From contig JACQWX010000058.1 of NCBI GenBank assembly GCA_016209035.1, positions 1 to 64,000 of the forward strand: DNA of 64,000 nt, in the 5' to 3' direction. Source of the stretch: Elusimicrobiota bacterium (GTDB lineage Bacteria > Elusimicrobiota > Elusimicrobia > UBA1565 > UBA9628). The number at the start of each line of letters is the position of its first letter. Position 1 is the stretch's first letter. A model generated the notes under the pieces. The model was given only the letters and a program-made list of their open reading frames with translations, searched no databases and had not been told where the DNA came from. Shown piece by piece: positions 34,748 to 44,106 of the stretch. Position numbers and translations under genes: made by a program.

Positions 34748-35859
34748 AACCTAGCTTCCTCAGGCAGTTCCCCGAGATCGTCCTGTCCCCGCAGGCCACC
34801 TTGCGCCAGGCCATGGAGGTGTTCACGAACCGCCAGGTCGGCATCGTGATCGTGGCTTCCAAGGACCGGCGGCTCAAGGGCATCGTCGTCGACTTCGACT
34901 TGAGGCGAGCGCTTCTTCGCGGAGAGACGATGCTATCCCCCGTCTCCAGGGCCATGAACCCGAAGCCCGAGACCATCCTCGCCGGGACGCCGGCCGAGGA
35001 GATCGCCGAGCGCTTCCGCAAGAAGCCCAAGGCCTACATCCCGGTCGTCGACCGCGCGGGGCGGATCGTGGACGTGGCCGCCTGGTCGGACTACCTCTCG
35101 CTGCCGGAATCGCACCCGAACTGGGTCGTGATCATGGCGGGCGGCCGCGGGAGGCGCCTGCGGCCCTATACGGAGACGACGCCCAAGCCCATGATGCTCA
35201 TCGGCGACAAGCCCCTGCTCGAGCTCGTGCTCGAGCGGCTGGTCGCCTCGGGGTTCCGGCGCTTCATCTTCGCGGTCAATTACCTCGCGGACCGCATCCG
35301 GGACCATTTCGGCGACGGCTCCAAGTGGAAGGTCGAGATCGAGTACGTGGCCGAGCCCAGGGAGCTGGGGACGGCGGGCGCCTTGAGCCTCATCAAGCGC
35401 GACCTCGGAGAGCCGTTCATCGTCATGAACGGCGACCTCCTCACCAAGGTCAATTTCCGCGCCCTGCTCGACTTCCATCACGCGGATGGCAACCTCGCCA
35501 CCCTGTGCGTGCGCGAATACGACCTCCAGGTCCCTTTCGGCGTGGTCCAGCTCCAAGAGCACAAGCTCCGCTCCATTTCGGAGAAGCCCATCCAGAGGTT
35601 CTTCGTCAACGCCGGCATCTGCGTGCTCGAGCCGAAGGCCCTCGCATCGCTCAAACGGGGGGAGCCCTGCGACATGCCGGATTTCCTCGAGACCCTGCAG
35701 AAGAAGCATCCCGGCCAGATCGGATGCTTCCCGGTCCAGGAATACTGGCTCGACATCGGGCGCCTTGAAGACTACCAGCGGGCGGTCGAGGACTACGACC
35801 ACCACTTCCGCCGCCCCGCTTCGGCGACCCGCCGGCCGCCGGCAGGCGGCAAGAGATGA
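34744..35859 (+). CDS. ptmE: CBS-domain sugar-1-phosphate nucleotidyltransferase (PtmE-like)
   Basis: A 371-residue protein. Residues about 1-125 are a CBS pair (RQAMEVFTNRQVGIVIV, VSRAMNPKPETILAG). Residues about 128-350 are an NTP-transferase domain with MAGGRGRRLRPYTETTPKP, VMNGDLLTKVNF and YWLDIGRLEDY. The same domain order is seen in Campylobacter PtmE, a glucosamine-1-phosphate guanylyltransferase that starts the GDP-linked legionaminic route. LegC follows immediately and LegB lies at 45439, which supports that role. The CBS pair may bind a nucleotide as a regulator. It starts within the hisH stop (ATGA). Confidence 0.83.
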   Translation: MKPSFLRQFPEIVLSPQATLRQAMEVFTNRQVGIVIVASKDRRLKGIVVDFDLRRALLRGETMLSPVSRAMNPKPETILAGTPAEEIAERFRKKPKAYIPVVDRAGRIVDVAAWSDYLSLPESHPNWVVIMAGGRGRRLRPYTETTPKPMMLIGDKPLLELVLERLVASGFRRFIFAVNYLADRIRDHFGDGSKWKVEIEYVAEPRELGTAGALSLIKRDLGEPFIVMNGDLLTKVNFRALLDFHHADGNLATLCVREYDLQVPFGVVQLQEHKLRSISEKPIQRFFVNAGICVLEPKALASLKRGEPCDMPDFLETLQKKHPGQIGCFPVQEYWLDIGRLEDYQRAVEDYDHHFRRPASATRRPPAGGKR

Positions 35860-35863
35860 TCTC

Positions 35864-37024
35864 GTGATCGCGCTTCACGAACCCGTCTTTTCCGGCCGGG
35901 AATGGCGCTACCTCAAGGAGTGCCTGGACAGCGGCTGGGTCTCCTCCTCGGGCGGGTTCGTCGACCGGTTCGAGGAGACGGCGCGCGGCGCGCTTGGAGC
36001 CCGCCATGCCGTGGCCGTGGTCAACGGCACGGCGGCTCTGCACCTGGCCTTGCGGGCCGCGGGCGTCTCCAGAGACTGCGAGGTCCTCGTGCCCTCGCTC
36101 ACCTTCATCGCGACCGCCAATGCCGCCGCCTATCTGGGCGCGGTCCCGCGGTTCGTGGACTGCGAAGGGACCACGCTGGGCATGGACCCCGACTCCGTGG
36201 CCGACTACCTGAGGCTCAAAGCCAGGCTCTCGGCCGGGGCCTGCGTCGACAAAGACAGCGGCCGGCGCATCGCGGCCTGCGTCCCGGTCCACGCGTTCGG
36301 GCATCCCGCCCGGCTCGACCGCATCATCGAGGTCTGCGGCCGCTGGCGCATCCCGGTGGTCGAGGACGCGGCCGAGAGCCTCGGCTCGACGTTCCAGGGC
36401 AAGGCCGCCGGCACCTTCGGACTGCTCGGGTGCTTGAGCTTCAACGGCAACAAGATCATCACCACCGGCGGAGGCGGCATGGTCGTGACCAGCGACCGGC
36501 GCCTGGCCGCCCTGGTCCGGCACCTCTCGACCCAAGCCAAGGCCGACCCGGCGACCTACCGGCACGACATGGTGGGCTACAACTACAGGCTTCCGGGCAT
36601 CAACGCGGCCCTGGGGTGCGCCCAGCTCGAAGCCTTGGATGCTTTCGTCCAGAAGAAGCGCCGCATCGCCGGCTGGTACCGCGAAGCCTTGTCCGGGGCG
36701 AAGGGCCTGAGCCTGCTCTGGGAGCCGCCGCAGAGCCGGAGCAACTTCTGGCTCAACACCGTGCTCGCCGATTCCCCCGCCCGGGCCCGGGCCCTGATGA
36801 AGCGCCTGGCGAGCCGCGCCGTAGAGTGCCGGGCCCCGTGGAAGCCCTGCCACCTGCAGGGCATCCATGAGCCGCTCTCGGCCGGCACTCTTGGCGTCTG
36901 CGAGCGGGTCTGGCGCACCGCGTTCAACGTGCCGTCGAGCGCGAGCCTCTCGCGGGACGATGTCCGCCGCGTCGGCCGCCTCCTCTCGCCGAAGAGGGAC
37001 GCCGGGCGAGGAAGCCGCCCATGA
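35864..37024 (+). CDS. legC: LegC-like sugar aminotransferase (DegT family)
   Basis: A 386-residue PLP aminotransferase. The opening IALHEPVFSGREWRYLKE and CLDSGWVSSSGGFVDRFE are characteristic of the LegC group; VEDAAESLGSTFQGK is the cofactor block and Lys197 in FNGNKIITTGGG the Schiff-base Lys. LegC aminates C4 of the keto sugar made by LegB. GTG at 35864, after AAGAGATGA, gives the family start. An ATG at 35857 is out of frame. It ends by sharing ATGA with the ABC transporter gene. Confidence 0.88.
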   Translation: MIALHEPVFSGREWRYLKECLDSGWVSSSGGFVDRFEETARGALGARHAVAVVNGTAALHLALRAAGVSRDCEVLVPSLTFIATANAAAYLGAVPRFVDCEGTTLGMDPDSVADYLRLKARLSAGACVDKDSGRRIAACVPVHAFGHPARLDRIIEVCGRWRIPVVEDAAESLGSTFQGKAAGTFGLLGCLSFNGNKIITTGGGGMVVTSDRRLAALVRHLSTQAKADPATYRHDMVGYNYRLPGINAALGCAQLEALDAFVQKKRRIAGWYREALSGAKGLSLLWEPPQSRSNFWLNTVLADSPARARALMKRLASRAVECRAPWKPCHLQGIHEPLSAGTLGVCERVWRTAFNVPSSASLSRDDVRRVGRLLSPKRDAGRGSRP

Positions 37025-38823
37025 AAGCCTCCTCCTGGCGCCTCGGGGAGACCCTGCGGGTCGTGCGGTCCTGCCGCATACTCGACGGCGGGGCCTATCT
37101 CCTGCTCGGCATCTACTACCTCCTCATCCCGGTGAACACCGTCATCGACGGCGCGAGCTGGCTCATGCTGGTGAGGGTCTTCATGTCGGCGGATCCCGCC
37201 CAGTCCCCGGGTACGCCCATAGGCTCCATCGACCCCTGGCTCACGCGGCTGGGCCTGCCGGTCGAGCCGGTCTTCCTCCTCAAGGCCACCATCGCCCTCT
37301 TCGCGGTCAAGGCGGCGCTCACGGTCGGCATGGCGGGCCTCGAGGGCGTGCTGCAGGCCGGGATCCGGCGGCGGATCCAGGAGCGCTGCTTCGCGAACCT
37401 CATGCAGGGGCGCTGGGAGGCCATGCGCCTCGACAACGTCGGGCGCTGGGTGGGCTCCCTGACCGAGGAGACCGCCGCCTTCTCCAAGTACCTGGTCTCC
37501 CTCCTGCACGCGGGCTATGCCTTGGCGGCGTTCCTGATCCTCGCGGCCATGGCCTTCGCGGTCGAGCCGCGCGTGTGCCTCCTGATGGGCGGCATCGGCG
37601 CGATGGCATGGGGGGTCCTCAGTTACGTCTACGGAGCCCAAGCCGCGCTCTCTAAGAGCCAGGTCCAGGCCCGGCAAGGGTTCGCCTCCGACATCACGGA
37701 GCGGCTCGAGGGGCTCTTCCAGATCAAGGCCGCGGGCGAGACGACCCCCTATCTGCGCACGGGCCTGCGAAGGCAGGAAGAGATGACCTCCGCGGAGGTC
37801 TCCATCGGCTGGCTGGCGGGCTTGCTGACCGCCTTCAACGCCGTGCTGCTGTGCCTCGTGCTGGCGGCCTACTACCTCTTCGAGGCCGTCCGCGGCCGCT
37901 CGGCGCTCGGAGGATTGGACGCCCTAGGGAGCGTGGGCGTCCTGGGATTCCGCGCCATCACCCAGCTGAACTATCTCATCGGCTCCCTGGGGAACCTCAC
38001 CAGGCTCGCCGGCTCCATCGACCCCGTGCTCCGGATGACCACGGTCTTGCCCGAGATCGAGAAACGCCCGCTCCCCGAGGCGCTCGGCGAGATCCGGCTG
38101 GAGGGCGTCGGCTACGATTTTGACGGACGCTGCGGGCGGGCGCCCTACGGCAAGAGCGTCCTCAAGGGCCAGGACCTCGTCATCCGCCCGGGCCGGATCT
38201 TCCTCATCACCGGACCCTCGGGCTCGGGCAAGACCACCCTGGCCAACCTCATCGCCGGCCTCTACGAGCCCACCGCCGGCCGCATCGTCTATGTCGGCGC
38301 CTCCGGCGCCGCCTACGATTCCCGGGAGCACCATCCCCGGATCGGGTACGTGACCCAGGACGTGCGGCTGTTCACGGGAAGCGTCCGGGACAACCTCGAC
38401 CCCTGGAGGAAGGTCTCGGACGAGGACCTCGGGCAATGCCTCCGCGAGACCGACGCCGCCGGCTTCGTCGAGAGGCTGGGCGGCCTCGACGGGGCCGTCG
38501 CCGAGGGGGGGCGCTCCCTCTCCGGCGGAGAGAAGAGGCGCCTCGCCATCGCCCGGGCGATCGCGCAGAAGTGCGACTGCCTGGTGCTCGACGAGGTCAC
38601 CAGCGGCCTCGACGCGCGCAACAAGGCCGAGCTGCTCGATACCATCGGCCGGCTGGGCTCCCGCGTCCTCATCATCGCCATCGCCCACGACACGGCGACC
38701 TACGACGCCGTGGACAGGACGCTCTTCGAGCTGACCCCGCTCCTGGCCCAAGGAGGCCAGGTCCCCGGAGGGCAGACGTTCTCCTCTCCCGGAGGGGGGG
38801 CGGTGGAAGGGAGGGCCCCATGA
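37021..38823 (+). CDS. ABC exporter, fused membrane and ATPase domains
   Basis: A 600-residue half-transporter of the MsbA type. Residues about 25-345 form the membrane domain with hydrophobic stretches near 25-55, 85-110, 155-210 and 255-280. The ATPase follows, with Walker A GPSGSGKTT near 398, Q-loop IGYVTQDVRLF, signature LSGGEKRR near 500, Walker B CLVLDEVTSGLD and an H-loop IAHDTATY. It probably exports a lipid-linked sugar or precursor as a dimer. It is co-translated with legC upstream and the reductase gene downstream (ATGA at both ends). Confidence 0.85.
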   Translation: MKASSWRLGETLRVVRSCRILDGGAYLLLGIYYLLIPVNTVIDGASWLMLVRVFMSADPAQSPGTPIGSIDPWLTRLGLPVEPVFLLKATIALFAVKAALTVGMAGLEGVLQAGIRRRIQERCFANLMQGRWEAMRLDNVGRWVGSLTEETAAFSKYLVSLLHAGYALAAFLILAAMAFAVEPRVCLLMGGIGAMAWGVLSYVYGAQAALSKSQVQARQGFASDITERLEGLFQIKAAGETTPYLRTGLRRQEEMTSAEVSIGWLAGLLTAFNAVLLCLVLAAYYLFEAVRGRSALGGLDALGSVGVLGFRAITQLNYLIGSLGNLTRLAGSIDPVLRMTTVLPEIEKRPLPEALGEIRLEGVGYDFDGRCGRAPYGKSVLKGQDLVIRPGRIFLITGPSGSGKTTLANLIAGLYEPTAGRIVYVGASGAAYDSREHHPRIGYVTQDVRLFTGSVRDNLDPWRKVSDEDLGQCLRETDAAGFVERLGGLDGAVAEGGRSLSGGEKRRLAIARAIAQKCDCLVLDEVTSGLDARNKAELLDTIGRLGSRVLIIAIAHDTATYDAVDRTLFELTPLLAQGGQVPGGQTFSSPGGGAVEGRAP

Positions 38824-39728
38824 CGACCCGAGAGACGATTTTGCTCACCGGCTCGACGGGCCTTCTCGGCAAGGGCATGGAGGAGACCGCGCCGGCGGGC
38901 TGGCGCATCCTCGGCGTCCACCAGCGGGACTACAAGGTCGATGATTCCCGGGTCCGGCATCTCGCGCTGGACATCCGCGACAAGCGCGCCGTGGACCGGC
39001 TCTTCGCCCGCCACCGGTTCGCCGCGGTGGTCCACGCGGGCGGGATCGCCAGCGTGGACTATGTCGAGCAGCACTACGCCGAGAGCCTGGAATCCAACGT
39101 CGTGGGGACCCTCAACATCAGCTCCGCCTGCAGGCGCGCCGGCGCGCACCTCGTCTACGTCTCGACCAACGCGGTCTTCGACGGCGCGAACGCCCCCTAC
39201 CGGGAGACCGACGCGGCGCGGCCAGTCAACAAGTACGGTCGGATCAAGGTGGAATGCGAGCGCCTCGTGGCCGAGACCCTCCCCCACAGCACCATCGTGC
39301 GGCCCATCCTCATGTACGGCTGGAACCACGTGGTCGGCAGGCCCAACACCGCGACCTGGATCTACGACAAGCTCCTGCGCGGCGAGCGCATCCACATGGT
39401 GACCGACGTCTACGAGAATCCGCTCTTCAACCTGCAGTGCGGCCGGGCCCTCTGGGCCGTAGTCCGCAGGAGGCCCCGAGGCATCATCCACCTGGCGGGC
39501 AGGGACCGAGTCAACCGCCACCGGTTCGCGCTCAAGGTGGCGAAGGTCTTCCGGCTCGACTTCAAGCTGGTGACCCCCGTGCGCAGCTCCTTCTTCCCGG
39601 ACATCGCCCCGCGCCCCAAGAACACCACGCTCGCGACGGAACGTATGCGGCGCGAGCTCGGCGTCGCCCCGATGTCCCTCGAAGAGGGGCTCCTCCGCAT
39701 GAAGCGGACGATGCGGGTGAAGGCGTAG
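38820..39728 (+). CDS. RmlD-like sugar nucleotide reductase (SDR)
   Basis: A 302-residue extended SDR of the dTDP-4-dehydrorhamnose reductase kind: TILLTGSTGLLGKGMEET binds NADPH, VVHAGGIASVDYVEQH and STNAVFDGANAPYRETD are the RmlD-type blocks, and VNKYGRIKVECE holds Tyr-x-x-x-Lys. The usual rhamnose partners (rmlA, rmlB, rmlC) are absent from the window, so its substrate may be another 4-keto-6-deoxy sugar. It is linked to the ABC gene by ATGA. Confidence 0.8.
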   Translation: MTTRETILLTGSTGLLGKGMEETAPAGWRILGVHQRDYKVDDSRVRHLALDIRDKRAVDRLFARHRFAAVVHAGGIASVDYVEQHYAESLESNVVGTLNISSACRRAGAHLVYVSTNAVFDGANAPYRETDAARPVNKYGRIKVECERLVAETLPHSTIVRPILMYGWNHVVGRPNTATWIYDKLLRGERIHMVTDVYENPLFNLQCGRALWAVVRRRPRGIIHLAGRDRVNRHRFALKVAKVFRLDFKLVTPVRSSFFPDIAPRPKNTTLATERMRRELGVAPMSLEEGLLRMKRTMRVKA

Positions 39729-39733
39729 CGAGG

Positions 39734-40639
39734 ATGAGACCTCCTACAGGAGGGACTGGCGGCAAGGGACCGCCGTCCCCGAAGGGGACTTCATGGGCCT
39801 TCGCCCTCGGGAGGGCCGCATGCGTCGCCGCAATCCTCCTTCTGCCGGCCGGACCGGCGGCGGAGCCTGAAGCCAGTCCCCAGTCTGAGATCAGCGGGAT
39901 TTGCTGGAGCCCGGATTCCCTGAAAACACTGGCGGTCGGCGTGACCACGAAGAGCGGGGCGCTCGCCGTGCTGGGCCTGCCCCATGAACGCATGGCCCTC
40001 AACGCCATCGACGAACGCTGGGTCTACAGGCCGCAGTCGAGGTTTCTCCACCGGGGCAAGACCGCTTTCCTGGATTTCGCCGGGAACACCCTGGCCGGCG
40101 CGAGACTGCTTCCCGATTCGGTGGAGGACCGGAAAGGCTTCGTCGTGGACTTCTCCTACGGATGGGGCGGAAAGCACGGGAGGGGCTATCAGCACTACAA
40201 CGGGTCGGGTCCCAACGTGTCATTCAACCTGGGCTACGCGCCGCACGAGAGAGCGGCCCTCCTCCTCGGCCTCACGGGGAGCCGCCATCCAGGAGCAACC
40301 ACCGACATCCTCTCCATTGGCCTCCGGGTTTTTCCGGTCTTTCCCTGGTATGTCCAGGGCAGCTACGGCGCGGCGCACGACACGATCTCATTCAACGTCA
40401 TGAGCGACGACCCCGGATACCCGTGCTCCTCAGGAGGGTCCCTGTCTACCGGGGGCGGCGCCTTCATGTTCAAGGCCGGATACGAATTCGGATTCCGGCG
40501 GACCTGGGCCTGGGCCCCGGAACTGTTCTTCGGGCACGCGCGCATGTCGGCGAACGAAGTCCGCTGCCGGAAGGAAATCTCCGTGAGCCAGAGGGCAACC
40601 TTCTACGGCCTGGCGGCCCGCATCGCGTGGTATCCGTGA
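39734..40639 (+). CDS. secreted beta-rich protein, possible outer-membrane barrel
   Basis: A 301-residue protein of unknown family. A signal peptide-like stretch (CVAAILLLPAGPAAEPEA) follows a basic, Pro/Gly-rich leader. The mature part has alternating hydrophobic segments rich in Gly and aromatic residues (FVVDFSYGWGG, VSFNLGYAPHE, FPWYVQGSYGAA, FKAGYEFGFRR, LAARIAWYP), as in small outer-membrane beta-barrels. Lying between sugar genes, it may be an accessory surface protein. ATG at 39734 lies five bases after the reductase stop. It shares GTGA with the next glycosyltransferase gene. Confidence 0.6.
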   Translation: MRPPTGGTGGKGPPSPKGTSWAFALGRAACVAAILLLPAGPAAEPEASPQSEISGICWSPDSLKTLAVGVTTKSGALAVLGLPHERMALNAIDERWVYRPQSRFLHRGKTAFLDFAGNTLAGARLLPDSVEDRKGFVVDFSYGWGGKHGRGYQHYNGSGPNVSFNLGYAPHERAALLLGLTGSRHPGATTDILSIGLRVFPVFPWYVQGSYGAAHDTISFNVMSDDPGYPCSSGGSLSTGGGAFMFKAGYEFGFRRTWAWAPELFFGHARMSANEVRCRKEISVSQRATFYGLAARIAWYP

Positions 40640-41550
40640 GCCTGCCTAGAGTCTCCGTCGTCATCCCGGCCTACAACGCGGCCTCCTTCATCGAGACGAC
40701 CCTGGACTCCATCCGGGCCCAGACCTTCACGGACTACGAGGTCGTCGTAGTGGACGACGGCTCCCAGGACGGCACCCACCGGGTGGCCGAGGCCTACCTC
40801 TCCGGGCACCGCCTCGAGGGCCGCGTCATCCGGCAGGAGAACAAGAAGATCGCCGGAGCCCGCAACACCGGCATGCGCGCGGCCGCGGGGGAGTTCATCG
40901 CCCTCCTCGACCACGACGACCTTTGGCGCCCGGACAAGCTCGCCCTCGTGATGCGGGAGTTCGAGCTCCACCCGGAGACCGGCCTCGTCGGGCACCACAT
41001 CGCGGTCACAAAGGACGGCGCGGTCGTGCGCGTCATCCGCAAGGGGCCGGCCGCCGCCCGCATGTACGAGCGGCTCCTCCTCGAGGGCAACGCGGTCTCT
41101 CCCTCGGCCGCGGTCTTCCGAAAGGACCGGGCGCTCGCGATCGGAGGCTTCCGCGAGGAGCTTGAATACGTCACCGTGGAGGACTACGACTTCTGGATGA
41201 GGCTGAGCAAGGTCGCCCCCTTCCGCTTCATCGACCGGATCCTCTCAGAGTACCCCCTGCGGGAGACCTCGGCCTCCGCCCGCATCGGCTTCCACCACCG
41301 CAACCTCGAGACCCTGTTGCGCAGGCACTTCCTGGAGCATTTCGGCCCAACCCCGGGCCTCCTGGACCGCCTGCGCATGCGCAGGCGCATGGCCGCGGCC
41401 TTCCGCTCGGCCCTGGGCCGGCTCCTGGAGACGGACGGCCCGGCCGAGGAGGCGCGGGACTACGCCCTCAGGATGCTCTCCGAGTATCCCCTCGACCCCA
41501 AGAACCTGGCCCGGGCCTGCCAGTGGGCCCTGCGAAGGCTGGAATCGTAG
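40636..41550 (+). CDS. family 2 glycosyltransferase
   Basis: A 304-residue GT-A enzyme: VSVVIPAYNAASFIETTL, VVVVDDGSQDGTH (nucleotide-binding Asp pair), ALLDHDDLWRPDKL (the DxD-type metal site) and TVEDYDFWMRL (catalytic ED motif). It adds a sugar to the growing repeat unit on the cytoplasmic face. GTG at 40636 overlaps the preceding stop (GTGA) and gives the family start. Confidence 0.88.
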   Translation: MSLPRVSVVIPAYNAASFIETTLDSIRAQTFTDYEVVVVDDGSQDGTHRVAEAYLSGHRLEGRVIRQENKKIAGARNTGMRAAAGEFIALLDHDDLWRPDKLALVMREFELHPETGLVGHHIAVTKDGAVVRVIRKGPAAARMYERLLLEGNAVSPSAAVFRKDRALAIGGFREELEYVTVEDYDFWMRLSKVAPFRFIDRILSEYPLRETSASARIGFHHRNLETLLRRHFLEHFGPTPGLLDRLRMRRRMAAAFRSALGRLLETDGPAEEARDYALRMLSEYPLDPKNLARACQWALRRLES

Positions 41551-41562
41551 TCCAGGACGACA

Positions 41563-43098
41563 ATGAAGAATTTCACCTTCCCCGCCATCGCCGTCGCCGC
41601 CGCGGTCTGCCTGCCGGTCTTCGCGCGTCCCGACTCCGGTCAGGAATCCATCCTCGACCGCGTCTCCCGCGTCGAGAAGGACCTGCGTCTTGAAATCCCA
41701 CCGGTCCCGTGCCTCTGCGACGGGCCGGGACTCAAGCAGAGCACGATCAGCGTCGGGGACTGCGATCTCTATGCGGAGGAGGAGGGCGGCGGCATGCCCA
41801 TGGTCCTGCTTCACGGCGGACCCGGCGCGACGCACCACTATTTCCACCCCCACTTCTCCCGGGCCAAAGGCTTCGCTCGCGTCATTTACTACGACCAGAG
41901 AGGATGCGGCGAGTCGGGCTATTGCCCCGGCAAAGGCTACAGCCTGGACCAAGCCGTCGCCGACCTTGAGAAGCTTCGGCTCGCCCTCAAAATCGAACGC
42001 TGGGTGGTTCTGGGGCATTCCTACGGCGGACTCCTGGCCCAATATTACGCGCTGAAGCACCCGGACGCCTTTGCAGGCCTGGTCCTTGTCGGCGCCGGCC
42101 ACGGCATGCACATCGCCATGAAGCCCACGCGCCAGGGCGACTACATTTCAAACGCGGAAAGCGCCAGGCTGCTCGCCATCAGGGACGAGATCAAAGGACT
42201 GGTGAAAAGCGATCGTATCCGGACGGAGAGATTGGAACAACTCGGTGTTTACAACAGATTCCTCAACGGCGACTGGAAGCGGCAAAGCTTCTACAGGCCC
42301 TCCCCTGAGCGCGTTGCACAGACCGCCCTGTACGAATGGAAGCATGACCGGAATTTCAACTCGATCATGAGCCGGGAGTCGGACAAGATCGATCTCCAGG
42401 GCGCCTTCGCGGGCTTCCCGGTCCCGACCCTGATCATGGAGGGCCGATGGGACCTCACTTGGAACACCGACAAGCCGCGAATCCTTCTGAACAACCACCC
42501 GGGCGCCCGCCTCGTGATGTTCAAGAAGTCCTCGCATGAGCCCTTCGCGGACGAGCCCGGGAAGTTCTTCTCCGAGCTCAAGGCCTTCTTAGAAAAGCTT
42601 CCGAGCCCCGGTCCCGTCGGACTTTCCGCCTGGAAGGATTCCTTAACCGGCTGGGAGAATTCCCCGGTCCATCTTGCCTGGTTGCGTTCCCCGGAATATG
42701 TCCTCAACACCACCGGCTGGGGACGCAGGTCCAACGAGGAGGTCGCCGCCGCCTATTCCCCCAAGTGGCTCGGCAAGCTCGGGTCCGCGGACCTCCTGAA
42801 GGTCGGCCTGGCCTTGTACGATGTCGCCCGGTATGAGGAGGCCTTGGCGGCCTTTCGCAGGCTTCAAACCAAGGAGTCCGGCGAGGGCGCGGCCCGGGCC
42901 TTGATCTGGCAGGGCTTTCTGCTCGACCTCCAGGGACGGCGCGAGCAAGCGATCGCGGTGTATAAGAAGGTGTCCGCCATGAAGGCCTCTCGCCGGTGGA
43001 GCCACGATCAATTCGGCCTCAGATTCTCGCCCAGCGAATACGCCCTGGAGAAGATCGGGGAGCCCTTCAAGCGCGTCGAGAACTCTCTCGGCGAGTAG
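41563..43098 (+). CDS. secreted S33 prolyl aminopeptidase-like hydrolase with C-terminal repeat region
   Basis: A 511-residue alpha/beta hydrolase with a signal peptide (AIAVAAAVCLPVFARP). HGGPG at 84 is the S33 oxyanion motif, YYDQRGCGESGY follows, Ser153 is the nucleophile in GHSYGG, and the Asp in MEGRWDLTW and the His in KKSSHEPFAD complete the triad. Residues about 400-511 look like TPR-type helices (ADLLKVGLALYDVARYEEAL, RREQAIAVYKKVSAM). It is probably periplasmic and may trim peptides rather than act in glycan synthesis. It starts 12 bases after the glycosyltransferase stop and could be read through from that operon. Confidence 0.82.
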   Translation: MKNFTFPAIAVAAAVCLPVFARPDSGQESILDRVSRVEKDLRLEIPPVPCLCDGPGLKQSTISVGDCDLYAEEEGGGMPMVLLHGGPGATHHYFHPHFSRAKGFARVIYYDQRGCGESGYCPGKGYSLDQAVADLEKLRLALKIERWVVLGHSYGGLLAQYYALKHPDAFAGLVLVGAGHGMHIAMKPTRQGDYISNAESARLLAIRDEIKGLVKSDRIRTERLEQLGVYNRFLNGDWKRQSFYRPSPERVAQTALYEWKHDRNFNSIMSRESDKIDLQGAFAGFPVPTLIMEGRWDLTWNTDKPRILLNNHPGARLVMFKKSSHEPFADEPGKFFSELKAFLEKLPSPGPVGLSAWKDSLTGWENSPVHLAWLRSPEYVLNTTGWGRRSNEEVAAAYSPKWLGKLGSADLLKVGLALYDVARYEEALAAFRRLQTKESGEGAARALIWQGFLLDLQGRREQAIAVYKKVSAMKASRRWSHDQFGLRFSPSEYALEKIGEPFKRVENSLGE

Positions 43099-43139
43099 CA
43101 GGAGTCAGCGGGGAAAGACCCGCCGTGTCCGTTCCAGGA

Positions 43140-43162
43140 GCGGGCCCCGGAGCCGGGCCCGC
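43140..43162. terminator. GC-rich hairpin between convergent genes
   Basis: GCGGGCCC, a seven-base loop and GGGCCCGC lie between the stop at 43098 and the convergent stop at 43167. It has no T-run on either strand, so any termination would be weak or factor-dependent. Confidence 0.3.
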
Positions 43163-43166
43163 CAGT

Positions 43167-44042
43167 TCATGCCCGGAGAAGAGAGTCGTCGATGATCTCA
43201 AACCGGCGGACGGGCCACCGGCGCGAAGCCTCGGTCCGCTGCCACCGCGTCCGCACATCGTCCGAGAGCCTTGATCGTTCGGGCTCGGCCAAGGAACGGA
43301 ACTTCACCTCGCTGACGATCACTCCCCGGCCGGGCGTCGTCCCTTCCTTGGCGGGGCGGACCATATCGAATTCCCCGACCTTCTCCCAATAGCGTCTGCC
43401 GTCCGGATGGCGCGACCGGAAGTAATCCTCGAATACCGTCGATGCATGCTGAGCCAGGAGACGCTGTTTCGCGGACGCCGGATAAGAGGGCCAACGGCTC
43501 TTGTGCGGGGAGTAGATTTGATACCAAAAGCGCAGGCTGGGATCCACGATGGAGTAGAGCACGTTCTTGGGGTTGCGCTCGGATTGCCCAAGAGGGATGT
43601 CCCGATGTAGGAATCCGCAGTCCATGAGGGCGTAAAGCACCTTGGCCAGCTGGGTTTGCGGAACTCCGAATCTGGCGGCGATCTCGGAAGGCTTATGGGC
43701 TCCTCGCCCGACGGCCTCCAGGACGCTGATAGGGTTCGTCCCGTTGATCTGCTCGTCAGCCAAGAGCCGGCGGGGTTCGTTCTCCATAGTAGGAAGCGAA
43801 GCCGAAATAGAGGCTGTCCGCCGCATGAAGAGGCGTCTGCGGCCGGCCGATCAGCTCCCAGTATTTCGGGATCCCGCCTACCAGGGAGAACAGACGAAAA
43901 GAGGCCGCGCGAGCCATTGCGACAGAAGCCGCGTTTTCCCGATCCGCCGCCGGCCGTAGACGACCGCGAGGCCGCCGGAGGCGCGAACCCTCTCCAGGGC
44001 AGAGAGCTCCTTGCGTCGATTGACGAATCCTCCTCCCGTCAT
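43167..44042 (-). pseudogene. broken archaeal-type AAA ATPase (DUF234 class)
   Basis: Two pieces of one ATPase lie in different frames. The frame starting at ATG 44042 reads FVNRRKELSALERVRASG and VVYGRRRIGKTRLLSQWLA, which is the N-terminal Walker A region. It then runs into a different frame that resumes far downstream in the family (LVGGIPKYWELI, then DEQINGTNPISVLEAV). The last frame, 43167-43826, is the intact C-terminal winged-helix and DUF234 region (VGEFDMVRPAKE, EVKFRSLAEPERS). The Walker B middle of the ATPase is missing. This is a deletion plus frameshift; a C-terminal fragment could still be made. The promoter at 44051-44086 still looks good. Confidence 0.72.
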
Positions 44043-44050
44043 GGGAAGAC

Positions 44051-44086
44051 AGCATAGCCCATAACATTATCCTTGTCAAGGATAAT
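44051..44086 (-). promoter_or_regulatory. sigma-70 promoter with overlapping 21-bp palindromic operator
   Basis: On the minus strand TTGACA (44074-44079), exactly 17 bases, then TATGCT (44051-44056), eight bases before the ATG at 44042. The -35 box lies inside the perfect palindrome ATTATCCTTG-T-CAAGGATAAT (44066-44086), a likely repressor site. It feeds the broken ATPase gene. Confidence 0.65.
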
Positions 44087-44106
44087 CCTCTCCACGGATA
44101 ACAAAG

